From: Arthrobacter pityocampae
Lineage (GTDB): Bacteria; Actinomycetota; Actinomycetes; Actinomycetales; Micrococcaceae
Assembly (NCBI RefSeq): GCF_002927275.1
Contig: NZ_PRKW01000003.1
Span: forward strand, 248,001 to 312,000
DNA: 64,000 nucleotides
Reading direction: 5' to 3'
The position numbers and the translations under genes are program-made. This document shows positions 44,588 to 52,712 of this stretch, piece by piece; the stretch's first letter is position 1, and each line of letters starts with the position of its first letter. The notes beneath the pieces were generated by a model that made no database searches, was not told the DNA's origin, and was given only the letters and a program-made list of their open reading frames with translations.

Positions 44588-47302
44588 TTACCCGGGAATG
44601 TGCGACGGGCGCGGATCGGGTTGTTGCAGGACCTCGCGCCGGCTGATGCCAAGCTTCGCGAAGATACGGTAGAGGTGTCCCTCGACGGTGCGCGTGGACA
44701 CCCCCCGGATCTCCGCGATCTCACGATTGGTGTGCCCCGCCGCGACCAGCTTCACGATCACCTGCTCCCCGCGCGTCAGCAAGGCCTCGTGGGCGGGCGC
44801 CACCGCACTGCCGCCCGGTACCGCGCGAAGCTCGGTGCGCAGGGCCCCCAGTTGCCGGTCGATGCCGCGGGCCACCGCGCCGGACGGACCGACCAGGGAT
44901 GCCTCCTCCAGGCACCGGACGGCGAGGGGCAGGTACCCCTGCTGCCGGGACGCCTCGCTCTCGGCGACGAGCGCGTCGCGGTCGCCGTCCGCGGCCGCCG
45001 TGGCGAAGCGGTGCAGGCTGCTGCCCGGATCGCCGTCGAACGCCCGCGTCACCTCGGCGAGGGGGCGCAGCGCCGTCCTGTCCCCCAGCCCCGCTGCGTG
45101 GTCGAGGGCGGTGGCAGCCACGAGGAGCGAGCCCCGGCCCTCGGCCCGTGCGGCGATGGACCGGAGGCGGGCCACGGCGCCCTCCTCGCCCAGGTGTCCG
45201 AGCGCGGCCGCGACGTGGGCGTCGCCCATGCGGCGGGCGACGGCGTCGGACCCGCCCGTCAGCGGCCCGTGGGCCTCGATCAGGGCCTGGGCGCCCGGCA
45301 CGTCACCGGCCCGCGCGCAGGCGTAGGCCGCTGCGCCGGAGACCCACTCGAGCAGATGCAGCCCGTCGAGGTCGCGGAAGGCCTCGACGGCCAGGAGGAG
45401 GTGCTCGCGTGCCTCGCCGAAGCGGCCGGCGTGCAGGCTCCTGCTGCCGTCGATGAGGTCGAGCCAGCCGCTGAGGAGGAAGGCGCCGTCGTCCTCCGGC
45501 GGGTAGCACCGGTGGAAGCTGTCGCGGGCGCGGTCCCAGGCGCCTCCACCGATGAGGGACAGGATGAGCTCGCCGGACACGGCGTCGCGGTAGGTCAGGA
45601 GGTGCTCGGGATCCTCCTCGAGGACCGGCCGGGATTCGTCGAGGACGCGGGACGCCGCCATGGGCCGCCCGGACCGGGTCAGGGCGTGCGCGAGGAGGGT
45701 GTGGTGGACCAGCCGCACCTCCTCCGGCAGATCCGGAGAAACCGGAGCGGTCTCCAGGCCGTGGGCCGCGCGCAGGGTCCCTCCCAGGATCTCGACGGCG
45801 GTGCGGAGCAGGCGGACCGCGGCGTCGGCGGCCTCCCGTTCCTGCGGGCCGCCGCCGCGGCGGTCCGCCTCCGCCTCCAGCAGCTCGACCCACCGGTCGA
45901 CGTCGGCGTGCAGCGCGCGCCCGCCGTCCCCGAGGTGCCGGTCCAGGTGCAGGGAGAGGGCGGCCCCGTCCCTGGCGAGGGCGGGGTCCTCCGCCGTCCG
46001 GAGCGCCTCGTCGAGGAGCACCCGGGCGAGCTGCCGGTTGCCGCCGGTCCCCTGCACCCAGGCCGTCTCGAGGAGGGAGGCCGGCGTGGGCGCCGGATCC
46101 CGGACGGCCCTGAGCGCCTCCTGCGCCAGCCCCGGATTGTGCAGGCGGTTCGCCACCCGCGCAGACCGCAGCAGGACGGCGTCCGCGACCGGCGAGGACG
46201 TCCGGAGCACCGAGGCCGTCCAGTCGGCGAGCCGGTCAGGGTTCCGGGGCGGGTGGGGCAGGGCATCGCCGACGGTTCCGGGTCCGGTCTCGGAGCCGTC
46301 GATCCCGATCCGGCCGTTCCCGGCGCGGTCCAGGGCGCGGGCGGCGGTGACGCTGCCCCGCAGGGCCTCGGCGTGCAGGGGGTGCCGGAGGGAGACGGAC
46401 TGCCCGTTCAGGGGGTCCACCTCGATGAGCCGGTCCTGGGCCAATCGCGCCAGGACGCCGCGCTCCACGACGGCTTCGAGGGAGGCCAGCGGGATCCGCC
46501 CGTGGACGGCCACGGTTTCCAGGGCGGCCAGCTCGGCGTCGCTGCGCTCCCTGAGCCCGTGCAGCAGGAGATCGGTCAGGGGTGCTCCGAGGGCAGGTCG
46601 GGGCCCCCGCAGCCGCCAGACACCGTTCGAGGCTACGAGCCGGCCCTCAGCCCTGAACTGCTCGAGGAGCATGGTCAGCAGGAGCGGGTTCCCCCGGGTG
46701 GTGGTGGCCAGCAGGCGCGCGGTCCCGGTGAGGAGCGGGCCGCCGAGCACGTGGCCGCACAGTTCCCGGACGTCGGGCAGGGTGAGCGGCTCGACGACGT
46801 GATGGGCCAGCAGTCCGTCCTTCCCGGCGCGGGCGAATTCCTCCACCGGGCCCGGCAGCGGGCATGCGGTGGCCAGGACCTTCACCTTGCGGGCCGTGGC
46901 CAGCTGCATGATCAGCAGCGCGGACTCGTTGTCGAGGGCGTGGGCGTCGTCGACGAGGACGAGGGGCGGGGCCTGCGCCTTGAGATCAGAAGTGATCCCC
47001 CGCAGGAACTGGCGCAGGACGGCGGAGGGGGACTCCGCGTCGGCGGGCGTGAGCCCCACCAGGTAGCGGGACAGGGCCCCGTAGGGGACCGTGCGGAGCC
47101 CTGCGGCGCCCCGCACGGGGAGGACCCGCAGGGTGTCCTGCAGGTGACGGGAGATTCCGTGAGCCAGGGCGGTCTTGCCGATCCCGGCCTCTCCCACGAG
47201 CACGGCGCCCATCGCGTCGGGCGCCGCGAGCGCCTCGGCGACCGTCCGGGCGAGCGCCGCCCTCCTGCCCACCATCTGCATTCCGTCTCCCCCGGTCATC
47301 AT
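44588..47302 (-). CDS. LAL-type LuxR family regulator (ATPase plus LuxR HTH), array member 1
   Basis: A 904-residue regulator of the 'large ATP-binding LuxR' type. The N-terminus has an AAA/NACHT-like ATPase with Walker A 'GEAGIGKTALA' (near 38) and Walker B 'PPLVLVDDAHALD' (near 114). A helical, tetratricopeptide-like middle follows. The C-terminal HTH has 'HTNREIAEIRGVSTRTVEGHLYRIFAKLGI' (near 860). Such proteins couple ATP binding and a ligand or partner signal to DNA binding. It overlaps the stop of array member 2 by four bases (ATGA) and is co-transcribed with it. A second ATG follows immediately. Targets are inferred only: it ends 329 bases from the sugar transferase start. Confidence 0.87.
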   Translation of the reverse strand: MMTGGDGMQMVGRRAALARTVAEALAAPDAMGAVLVGEAGIGKTALAHGISRHLQDTLRVLPVRGAAGLRTVPYGALSRYLVGLTPADAESPSAVLRQFLRGITSDLKAQAPPLVLVDDAHALDNESALLIMQLATARKVKVLATACPLPGPVEEFARAGKDGLLAHHVVEPLTLPDVRELCGHVLGGPLLTGTARLLATTTRGNPLLLTMLLEQFRAEGRLVASNGVWRLRGPRPALGAPLTDLLLHGLRERSDAELAALETVAVHGRIPLASLEAVVERGVLARLAQDRLIEVDPLNGQSVSLRHPLHAEALRGSVTAARALDRAGNGRIGIDGSETGPGTVGDALPHPPRNPDRLADWTASVLRTSSPVADAVLLRSARVANRLHNPGLAQEALRAVRDPAPTPASLLETAWVQGTGGNRQLARVLLDEALRTAEDPALARDGAALSLHLDRHLGDGGRALHADVDRWVELLEAEADRRGGGPQEREAADAAVRLLRTAVEILGGTLRAAHGLETAPVSPDLPEEVRLVHHTLLAHALTRSGRPMAASRVLDESRPVLEEDPEHLLTYRDAVSGELILSLIGGGAWDRARDSFHRCYPPEDDGAFLLSGWLDLIDGSRSLHAGRFGEAREHLLLAVEAFRDLDGLHLLEWVSGAAAYACARAGDVPGAQALIEAHGPLTGGSDAVARRMGDAHVAAALGHLGEEGAVARLRSIAARAEGRGSLLVAATALDHAAGLGDRTALRPLAEVTRAFDGDPGSSLHRFATAAADGDRDALVAESEASRQQGYLPLAVRCLEEASLVGPSGAVARGIDRQLGALRTELRAVPGGSAVAPAHEALLTRGEQVIVKLVAAGHTNREIAEIRGVSTRTVEGHLYRIFAKLGISRREVLQQPDPRPSHIPG

Positions 47303-49905
47303 CGCGTCCCGAACACCGAGCGCAGCTGCTTGCGGTTGTGCACGCCCAGTTTGGACATCGCGCGGTGCACGTAACCCTCCGCGGTGCGCACGGACACGTG
47401 CTCTGCGGCGGCGATGTCCTTGTTCGAGAGGCCGCGGGCCACCATCCTCGCCACCGCGCGCTCACGCTCCGTGAGCGCCTGGCGGGTCAGGGACCGGCGC
47501 CGCTCCACGGAGGTCTGCCGGAGGATCTGCTCGGCGCGGACGAAGAGCAGGGGGTCGTCCTCGGGTGCGCGTAACTGGACGGCGAGCAGGGAGGAGGATC
47601 CGGCGAGGTCGTGGTGGCCGGCGGCGAGCGCGGCCTCGGCCGCCTCCAGCAGCAGGGCGGCGTCCTGGGAGAGGACCCCCCTGCTGAAGAGGCGGGCCAG
47701 GTGCGCGAGCGGGCCGGTGAGCTCACCGGAACGGACCAGCAGGCGGTGGGCGACCGACGCCTCCCCGAGCCGCACGGTCTGCAGGAGGAAGAGGAGTTCG
47801 AGTCCCTTGCTGCCGAGGGCGCGTTCGAGGTTCGCGAACCGCAGCATCGCCTGCGCCGCGTCCTCCTGGTCCTCCAGCAGGGCTGCGGTGAGCACCCTGA
47901 AGTAATCGACCAGACGCACGGCGGGCCAGCCGATGTACCCGTGCTGGAGCCCGTCGAGGCAGCCCCGGGCGGCGTCGTCCTGGCCGTCCAGCGCGTAGGC
48001 GTACGCCGCGGCGGCTTTCGCCGCGGGCAGCATCCCCGAGCGGTCCTCGAGTCCCAGTTCGGCCAGCGCGGGCAGGAGCAGCCGGAGCGCCTCCCGGCTG
48101 CGACCCGCCCCGGCCAGCAGGATCCCCGCGAGGCTCTCCGCCCACACCTCGTCCTGGACGTCGGGGCGGGAGGACGAGACGCTGCGGAGGCGCTGGACCA
48201 CCTCGTCGATGCGGCCCGCGAGGGCGAGGGCCAGCAGGGCGCTCTGGTGCGCCTCCTGCCCGTCGCAGGGACGGGCGGCCGCGGGCCGGATCTGGGCCAG
48301 GGCCTCCGCCAGTACGTCCACCCGCTCGTGCTGCCCCGTCGCGGCAAGGGCCATCATGAGCATGCCCTTCCCTCGGACCGCGGTCGACGACGCGTCGAGG
48401 AGGGAGTCGGTCAGGGCGGCGGCGTCACGGAGGACCTCCCGGTACCGGCCCGTGATCAGGCTCAGCTCGAGGCGCAGGAGGGCAAGGTCTTCTGCCAGCT
48501 GCTCGCGGTCAGCCCCCTCCACGGCGGAGCAGTCGGCCTCGCACCGGCGCAGCACGTCCAGCAGGGCGTCGTCCACGGGGGCGGAGCGCAGCCGTGTGCG
48601 CGCATCCGCCAGGCGGAGCGCCGCCCGGTCCGCCGGAGCCAGCGCGGGATCCTGCAGGAGGGTGTCGATGGCGGTGCGGAGCGCGCGGACGTCCGCGCCG
48701 TCGCGGGGCAGGCGCGCGTATTCGACGACGCCGGCCGGGTGCTGCTGCCAGTCGCCGAGCGCGTCGAGGAAGCGGCGCGCGGCGTCGGGGCGCGCGAGCA
48801 GGTTCGCGTGCCTCGCTGCGACCCCGAGGCGGTGATCCGCGACGACGCCGCCCGCGTCCAGGAGCCAGGACGTGAGGACGACGCCGACGGCGGGGGGCAG
48901 ATCCGTGCGCCCGTCGATCTTGTCGAGGGCGGTGAGGATCGCGGGTTCCGGGGAGCGTGCCAGGGTGGCCCTGAAGGACGTGGCGGCGAACGGCGCGGCG
49001 ATGACCGCGGTGGGATCCTCGCCCGCGTGCACGCTGATCAGCCCGCGCTGCCGGAGCGCGTCCACCTCCTCCCGCGGGATGTGGTCCAGGAGGATCCGCA
49101 GGGGTGTCTCGCCGAGCACGGACAGGAGGGCGAGGGCCGTCCGTGCGGCGCCGGTGGCGTCGTCGAACACGCTCGTCCCGAGGCCGGCGCTCCCCGGATG
49201 CTCCCTGCACCGAACCCAGATCCCGTCCCTGAGCCGCACCTGCCCGGATTCGAGCGCCACGGACAGCAGGACGCGGAGGGTGCCGGCGTTGCCGTCGCTC
49301 GCCCGCCACAGCCCGACCGCGAGGGCGCGGGACACCTCCCCGCCGAGGACCTCCCGCAGCAGGTCCCGGGTCTGCTCGAAGGTCAGCGGTTCGATGTCCA
49401 CCCGTCCCAGGACCCGGCTCTGCCAGAGTTCGACGAAGGGCTCGGGGGTGCGGGTGATCTGCTCGGTGATGACCACGAGCCGCACGGAGTCCGTGGACGC
49501 GAGGTGCGCCAGGGCGGTGGCGGACGCCGGGTCCAGATCTGCCACGTTGTCGACGACGACGACGGGCCGGCCGCCGGGCAGTCCGGCGAACAGCGCCTGC
49601 AGCGCGGTGAGCAGCAGGAGGGGGGTCCGGGTCACGGCCTCGTCGAGGTCGACGAGGAGCACCGTGAGCGCACTGTAGTCGGTCGGGGCGCCGAGGCTGG
49701 AGCCGCGGATGTAGAGGATCTCCTGCTCCGCCGGCAGGGCGTTCACCGCGTGCCGGGCCACCGCCGTCTTGCCCTGTCCGGAGGCACCCACGAGCAGCAC
49801 GCCCGAGCTCCCGCCGAGGAGGGCGGCCCGCACCTGGTCCGTCTCGGCGCTGCGGCCCACGAGAGGCCAGGTGCCCTGCGTCACGCGCTCATGCATGGGA
49901 CACAC
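47299..49905 (-). CDS. LAL-type LuxR family regulator, array member 2
   Basis: An 868-residue regulator built like its neighbours. Walker A is 'GASGQGKTAVA' (near 35), Walker B 'RPVVVVDNVADLD' (near 112). A long Ala/Leu-rich helical middle leads to a C-terminal HTH with 'LSNKDIAAAEHVSVRTAEGYVHRAMSKLGV'. The HTH lacks the usual V in TVEGH (it has TAEGY), so it is the most divergent of the set. The start is GTG 49905 because GGAGG lies five bases before it; ATG 49896 is too far from it. It leads a two-gene unit with member 1, and a 257-base gap separates it from member 3. Confidence 0.85.
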   Translation of the reverse strand: MCPMHERVTQGTWPLVGRSAETDQVRAALLGGSSGVLLVGASGQGKTAVARHAVNALPAEQEILYIRGSSLGAPTDYSALTVLLVDLDEAVTRTPLLLLTALQALFAGLPGGRPVVVVDNVADLDPASATALAHLASTDSVRLVVITEQITRTPEPFVELWQSRVLGRVDIEPLTFEQTRDLLREVLGGEVSRALAVGLWRASDGNAGTLRVLLSVALESGQVRLRDGIWVRCREHPGSAGLGTSVFDDATGAARTALALLSVLGETPLRILLDHIPREEVDALRQRGLISVHAGEDPTAVIAAPFAATSFRATLARSPEPAILTALDKIDGRTDLPPAVGVVLTSWLLDAGGVVADHRLGVAARHANLLARPDAARRFLDALGDWQQHPAGVVEYARLPRDGADVRALRTAIDTLLQDPALAPADRAALRLADARTRLRSAPVDDALLDVLRRCEADCSAVEGADREQLAEDLALLRLELSLITGRYREVLRDAAALTDSLLDASSTAVRGKGMLMMALAATGQHERVDVLAEALAQIRPAAARPCDGQEAHQSALLALALAGRIDEVVQRLRSVSSSRPDVQDEVWAESLAGILLAGAGRSREALRLLLPALAELGLEDRSGMLPAAKAAAAYAYALDGQDDAARGCLDGLQHGYIGWPAVRLVDYFRVLTAALLEDQEDAAQAMLRFANLERALGSKGLELLFLLQTVRLGEASVAHRLLVRSGELTGPLAHLARLFSRGVLSQDAALLLEAAEAALAAGHHDLAGSSSLLAVQLRAPEDDPLLFVRAEQILRQTSVERRRSLTRQALTERERAVARMVARGLSNKDIAAAEHVSVRTAEGYVHRAMSKLGVHNRKQLRSVFGTR

Positions 49906-50162
49906 CGGCCTCCTCGGAGGCGTCGGGCCGGTCCGTGCCTGCGCCTCGAGCGCACCTCGTCTCCGTGTGCTCCGTCATTGCCCATCCCCATCGACCGCAT
50001 GACTGGTCCTCGACACCCCCAACCCGCCTCGGGAAGGGTCGCCACCTTCTACGTTGGTTTCGCCGAATCATACGCGAGATCATCTGGTTGTCTACCCGCA
50101 TCGATACTTCAGGGATGTCCGGCGAGTCGCTCATGGCGTAGGGGCGCGGTCGGCTCCGGGGG

Positions 50163-52712
50163 TCAGGGAGCAGTCTGCAGCGGATCCGCGCGGAGCCCCC
50201 GGACCTCCCTGACCTCCCGGACAAGCTGGGCCCGTCCGCTGAGGCCGAGCTTCGCGTAGGTCCGGTGCAGGTGCCCCTCGACGGTGCGCACCGAGACGTA
50301 CAGCGCCTGCGCGATGTCCCGGTTGCTCTCGCCGGCCGCGACCCGCCGCGCCACGGCCGCCTCGCTTCTCGTCAGGTCCGCCAGGCGTTGAGCGCCTCCC
50401 CGCACCTCGAAGTGCGTACCGACGAAGGGCGCGCTGTACCTGCGGAGGCGCCGTGCCACGGCGCGGGCCTCCGCCGGCGTCCCGGGCTCTCCCCGAACCT
50501 CCCCGGCGCGGAGGGCCGCGGTCAGGGCGATCAGCGGGAGGCCGACGGCGGCGGCGCGGTCCGCGATCGACCCGAGGGCGGCGCCGTTCCCGGCCCCGGT
50601 GGCCCCGGCGAGGTCGGCGAGGACCAGGGCCTCCTCCCCCTGCAGATCCGCGACCACCCGGGCCAGGCCGTCGGTGGCGCCTGGCACGCCGAGCAGGACG
50701 GCGAGCACGAGGAGATCCTTCTCGCAGGTCCGCAGCCCGGCCGGCCGCGCGTGGGCGAGCAGGGCGGCGAAGGGCGCGGGCCGCTGCGGCGCACCGGGCC
50801 CGGGCTGCTGCGGCGTACCGGACTCGAGCGAGCCGGCTGCCGCAGCATACGCGATCCCCAGGATCCCGAGGTCCAGGCGCCCACGGGCCGGCAGCGCACG
50901 GTGCTCCGCGAGCAGCGCTGCCGCCTGTCCCGTCTCCCCGAGGACAGCCGCACCCCAGGAGGCCACTCCCAGGGCGTACGGCAGCAGGAGGTGCCGGTCC
51001 CTCCGCATCCGCGTGAGCCCCGGCACCAGGGCCCGCATGCCGTCCCGCACGTCCCCGCGTCGCACGAGCACGATGCCCCGCAGCACCTCCCCGGCACCGA
51101 AGGGCAGCACGGCCGTCTCGGCGTCCGCGAGGGCGGCGAGCGCCTGCGTGGCCGCACCGGTGTGGGCGAGGACGAGGACGTGGTGGGTCAGGACGTCCTC
51201 GTACAGGTGGGCGAGGGGGTACGGGTCGGCGAGGACGGCGTCGAGCGCGGCCCGGGTGCACTGCACCGACTCGACCGCCCGGCCCAGCATGCCCAGGGCC
51301 CCACCGTGCAGGGCGAGGGTAGCGGCGCGCGACGCCGTCCCGCGGGCCGGGTCTTCCGCCGGCAACTCCCCGAGCACGTCCTCCGGGCGGCCCTGATCGA
51401 GGAAGGCCTGCGCCCTCGCAAGTTCCGCCGGCCATCCTGCATCCCGTCCGGCGAGCACCTCACCGGCGTCCACCGGGCGGACGCCGGCGGCGGGCGGACG
51501 CGCGCGGTCGACGACGGCAGCATGCCCGTCCCCACCGGGGACGGCCCGCATGAACCGCTCCGACGTCTCCGGCAGGCCCAGCGCGGTGGCGACCCTGGCG
51601 GCGTCGAGGAGCACCGCGGCGTCGACGGGCGCCCCGGCGTCGAGGGCCCAGTCGAGGTGGCGGAGGCGGTGGCACTGGTAGGGCGGGAGGGTGGACGCGA
51701 GATTCACGACTCCCGCGTGCAGCAGGGCCTTCCGCCCGAGCGGCAGGGTGGCCCGGAGCACCTCCCCGTACAGTCCGTGCCGGAGCGTCAGGTACCCGGC
51801 GTCGGCGGGGTGGGCGGTCACGAAACGCTGGTCGATCAGGGCGCGGACGGCGTCGACTCCGGCGAGGCGTTCGACCTCGGAGGCGGGGACCGCCCCGCCG
51901 AGAGCCAGGACGTCCAGGACGGCGCGCTGCGCCTCGGGCAGCGGAGCGAGGACCGAGGCGACGAGATCGGTGAGCGCACCGGTGGGCGGGTGCCGGATCA
52001 GGTCCAGCTCCGGCTCCGGGTGCCCGTCCGGTCCGGGACGTGCGGCCGTCGCGGCGGCGTGGTCGAGGACCGCCCTGAGCAGCATCGGGTTGCCGCCCGT
52101 GGCCTCCCGGAGGCGCAGCAGGGCACGGGCTCCCAGCGGCGCGGGCCCCGCCGCCGCGGACCCCAGCGCGAGGCCGGCCACGGACCGCAGCGTGGCGTCG
52201 GCGAGCGGTTCCAGCTGCATGCGGTCGAGGTAGCCCTCATGGGCCAGGGCGTTGAGCCCGGCGGCGGGGGCCAGGGCGTGGTCGGTGAAGGCGACGAGGC
52301 GGATCCTGCCGGTGACCACGAGCTCCGTCAGCACGTGGGTGGTCTCGTCGTCGAGGAACTGGGCGTCGTCCACCAGCACCACTCCTGGGCGGCCGTCGGC
52401 TCCGCGCAGGCGCTGCCGTGCGGCCCGCAGCACGGGGAAGGCACTGGCGAGGTCCGGTGCGGGGACACCGGCAAGGACCTCGTCGAGGGCCCCGTAGGGC
52501 ACGGAACGCAGGGCGCGGGAGGCACGCACCACGTGGGCACCCCCACCAGGCGGCAGCGAGCGCTCCAGGGTGCGGAGCAGCCAGGACTTGCCCATGCCGG
52601 TCTCACCGACTACCAGGGCCCCCTGCCGGCCCTCCCACTGCAGCGCCCCGAGCAACGCGTGGACCACGGATTGCCGGCAGGGCAGCTGGTCCTCGGTGCG
52701 GAGGAAGTTCAC
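50163..52712 (-). CDS. LAL-type LuxR family regulator, array member 3
   Basis: An 849-residue regulator with Walker A 'GETGMGKSWLL' (near 37), Walker B 'PGVVLVDDAQFLD' and a helical middle. The HTH 'ESNRDIAQALYVSVRTVEGHLHRTYAKLGL' ends near residue 835. The reading frame stays open far upstream on this strand, but that part is a shadow of member 4. The GTG at 52712 overlaps the stop of member 4 by four bases (GTGA), which fixes the start and indicates translational coupling. Regulatory targets unknown. Confidence 0.85.
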   Translation of the reverse strand: MNFLRTEDQLPCRQSVVHALLGALQWEGRQGALVVGETGMGKSWLLRTLERSLPPGGGAHVVRASRALRSVPYGALDEVLAGVPAPDLASAFPVLRAARQRLRGADGRPGVVLVDDAQFLDDETTHVLTELVVTGRIRLVAFTDHALAPAAGLNALAHEGYLDRMQLEPLADATLRSVAGLALGSAAAGPAPLGARALLRLREATGGNPMLLRAVLDHAAATAARPGPDGHPEPELDLIRHPPTGALTDLVASVLAPLPEAQRAVLDVLALGGAVPASEVERLAGVDAVRALIDQRFVTAHPADAGYLTLRHGLYGEVLRATLPLGRKALLHAGVVNLASTLPPYQCHRLRHLDWALDAGAPVDAAVLLDAARVATALGLPETSERFMRAVPGGDGHAAVVDRARPPAAGVRPVDAGEVLAGRDAGWPAELARAQAFLDQGRPEDVLGELPAEDPARGTASRAATLALHGGALGMLGRAVESVQCTRAALDAVLADPYPLAHLYEDVLTHHVLVLAHTGAATQALAALADAETAVLPFGAGEVLRGIVLVRRGDVRDGMRALVPGLTRMRRDRHLLLPYALGVASWGAAVLGETGQAAALLAEHRALPARGRLDLGILGIAYAAAAGSLESGTPQQPGPGAPQRPAPFAALLAHARPAGLRTCEKDLLVLAVLLGVPGATDGLARVVADLQGEEALVLADLAGATGAGNGAALGSIADRAAAVGLPLIALTAALRAGEVRGEPGTPAEARAVARRLRRYSAPFVGTHFEVRGGAQRLADLTRSEAAVARRVAAGESNRDIAQALYVSVRTVEGHLHRTYAKLGLSGRAQLVREVREVRGLRADPLQTAP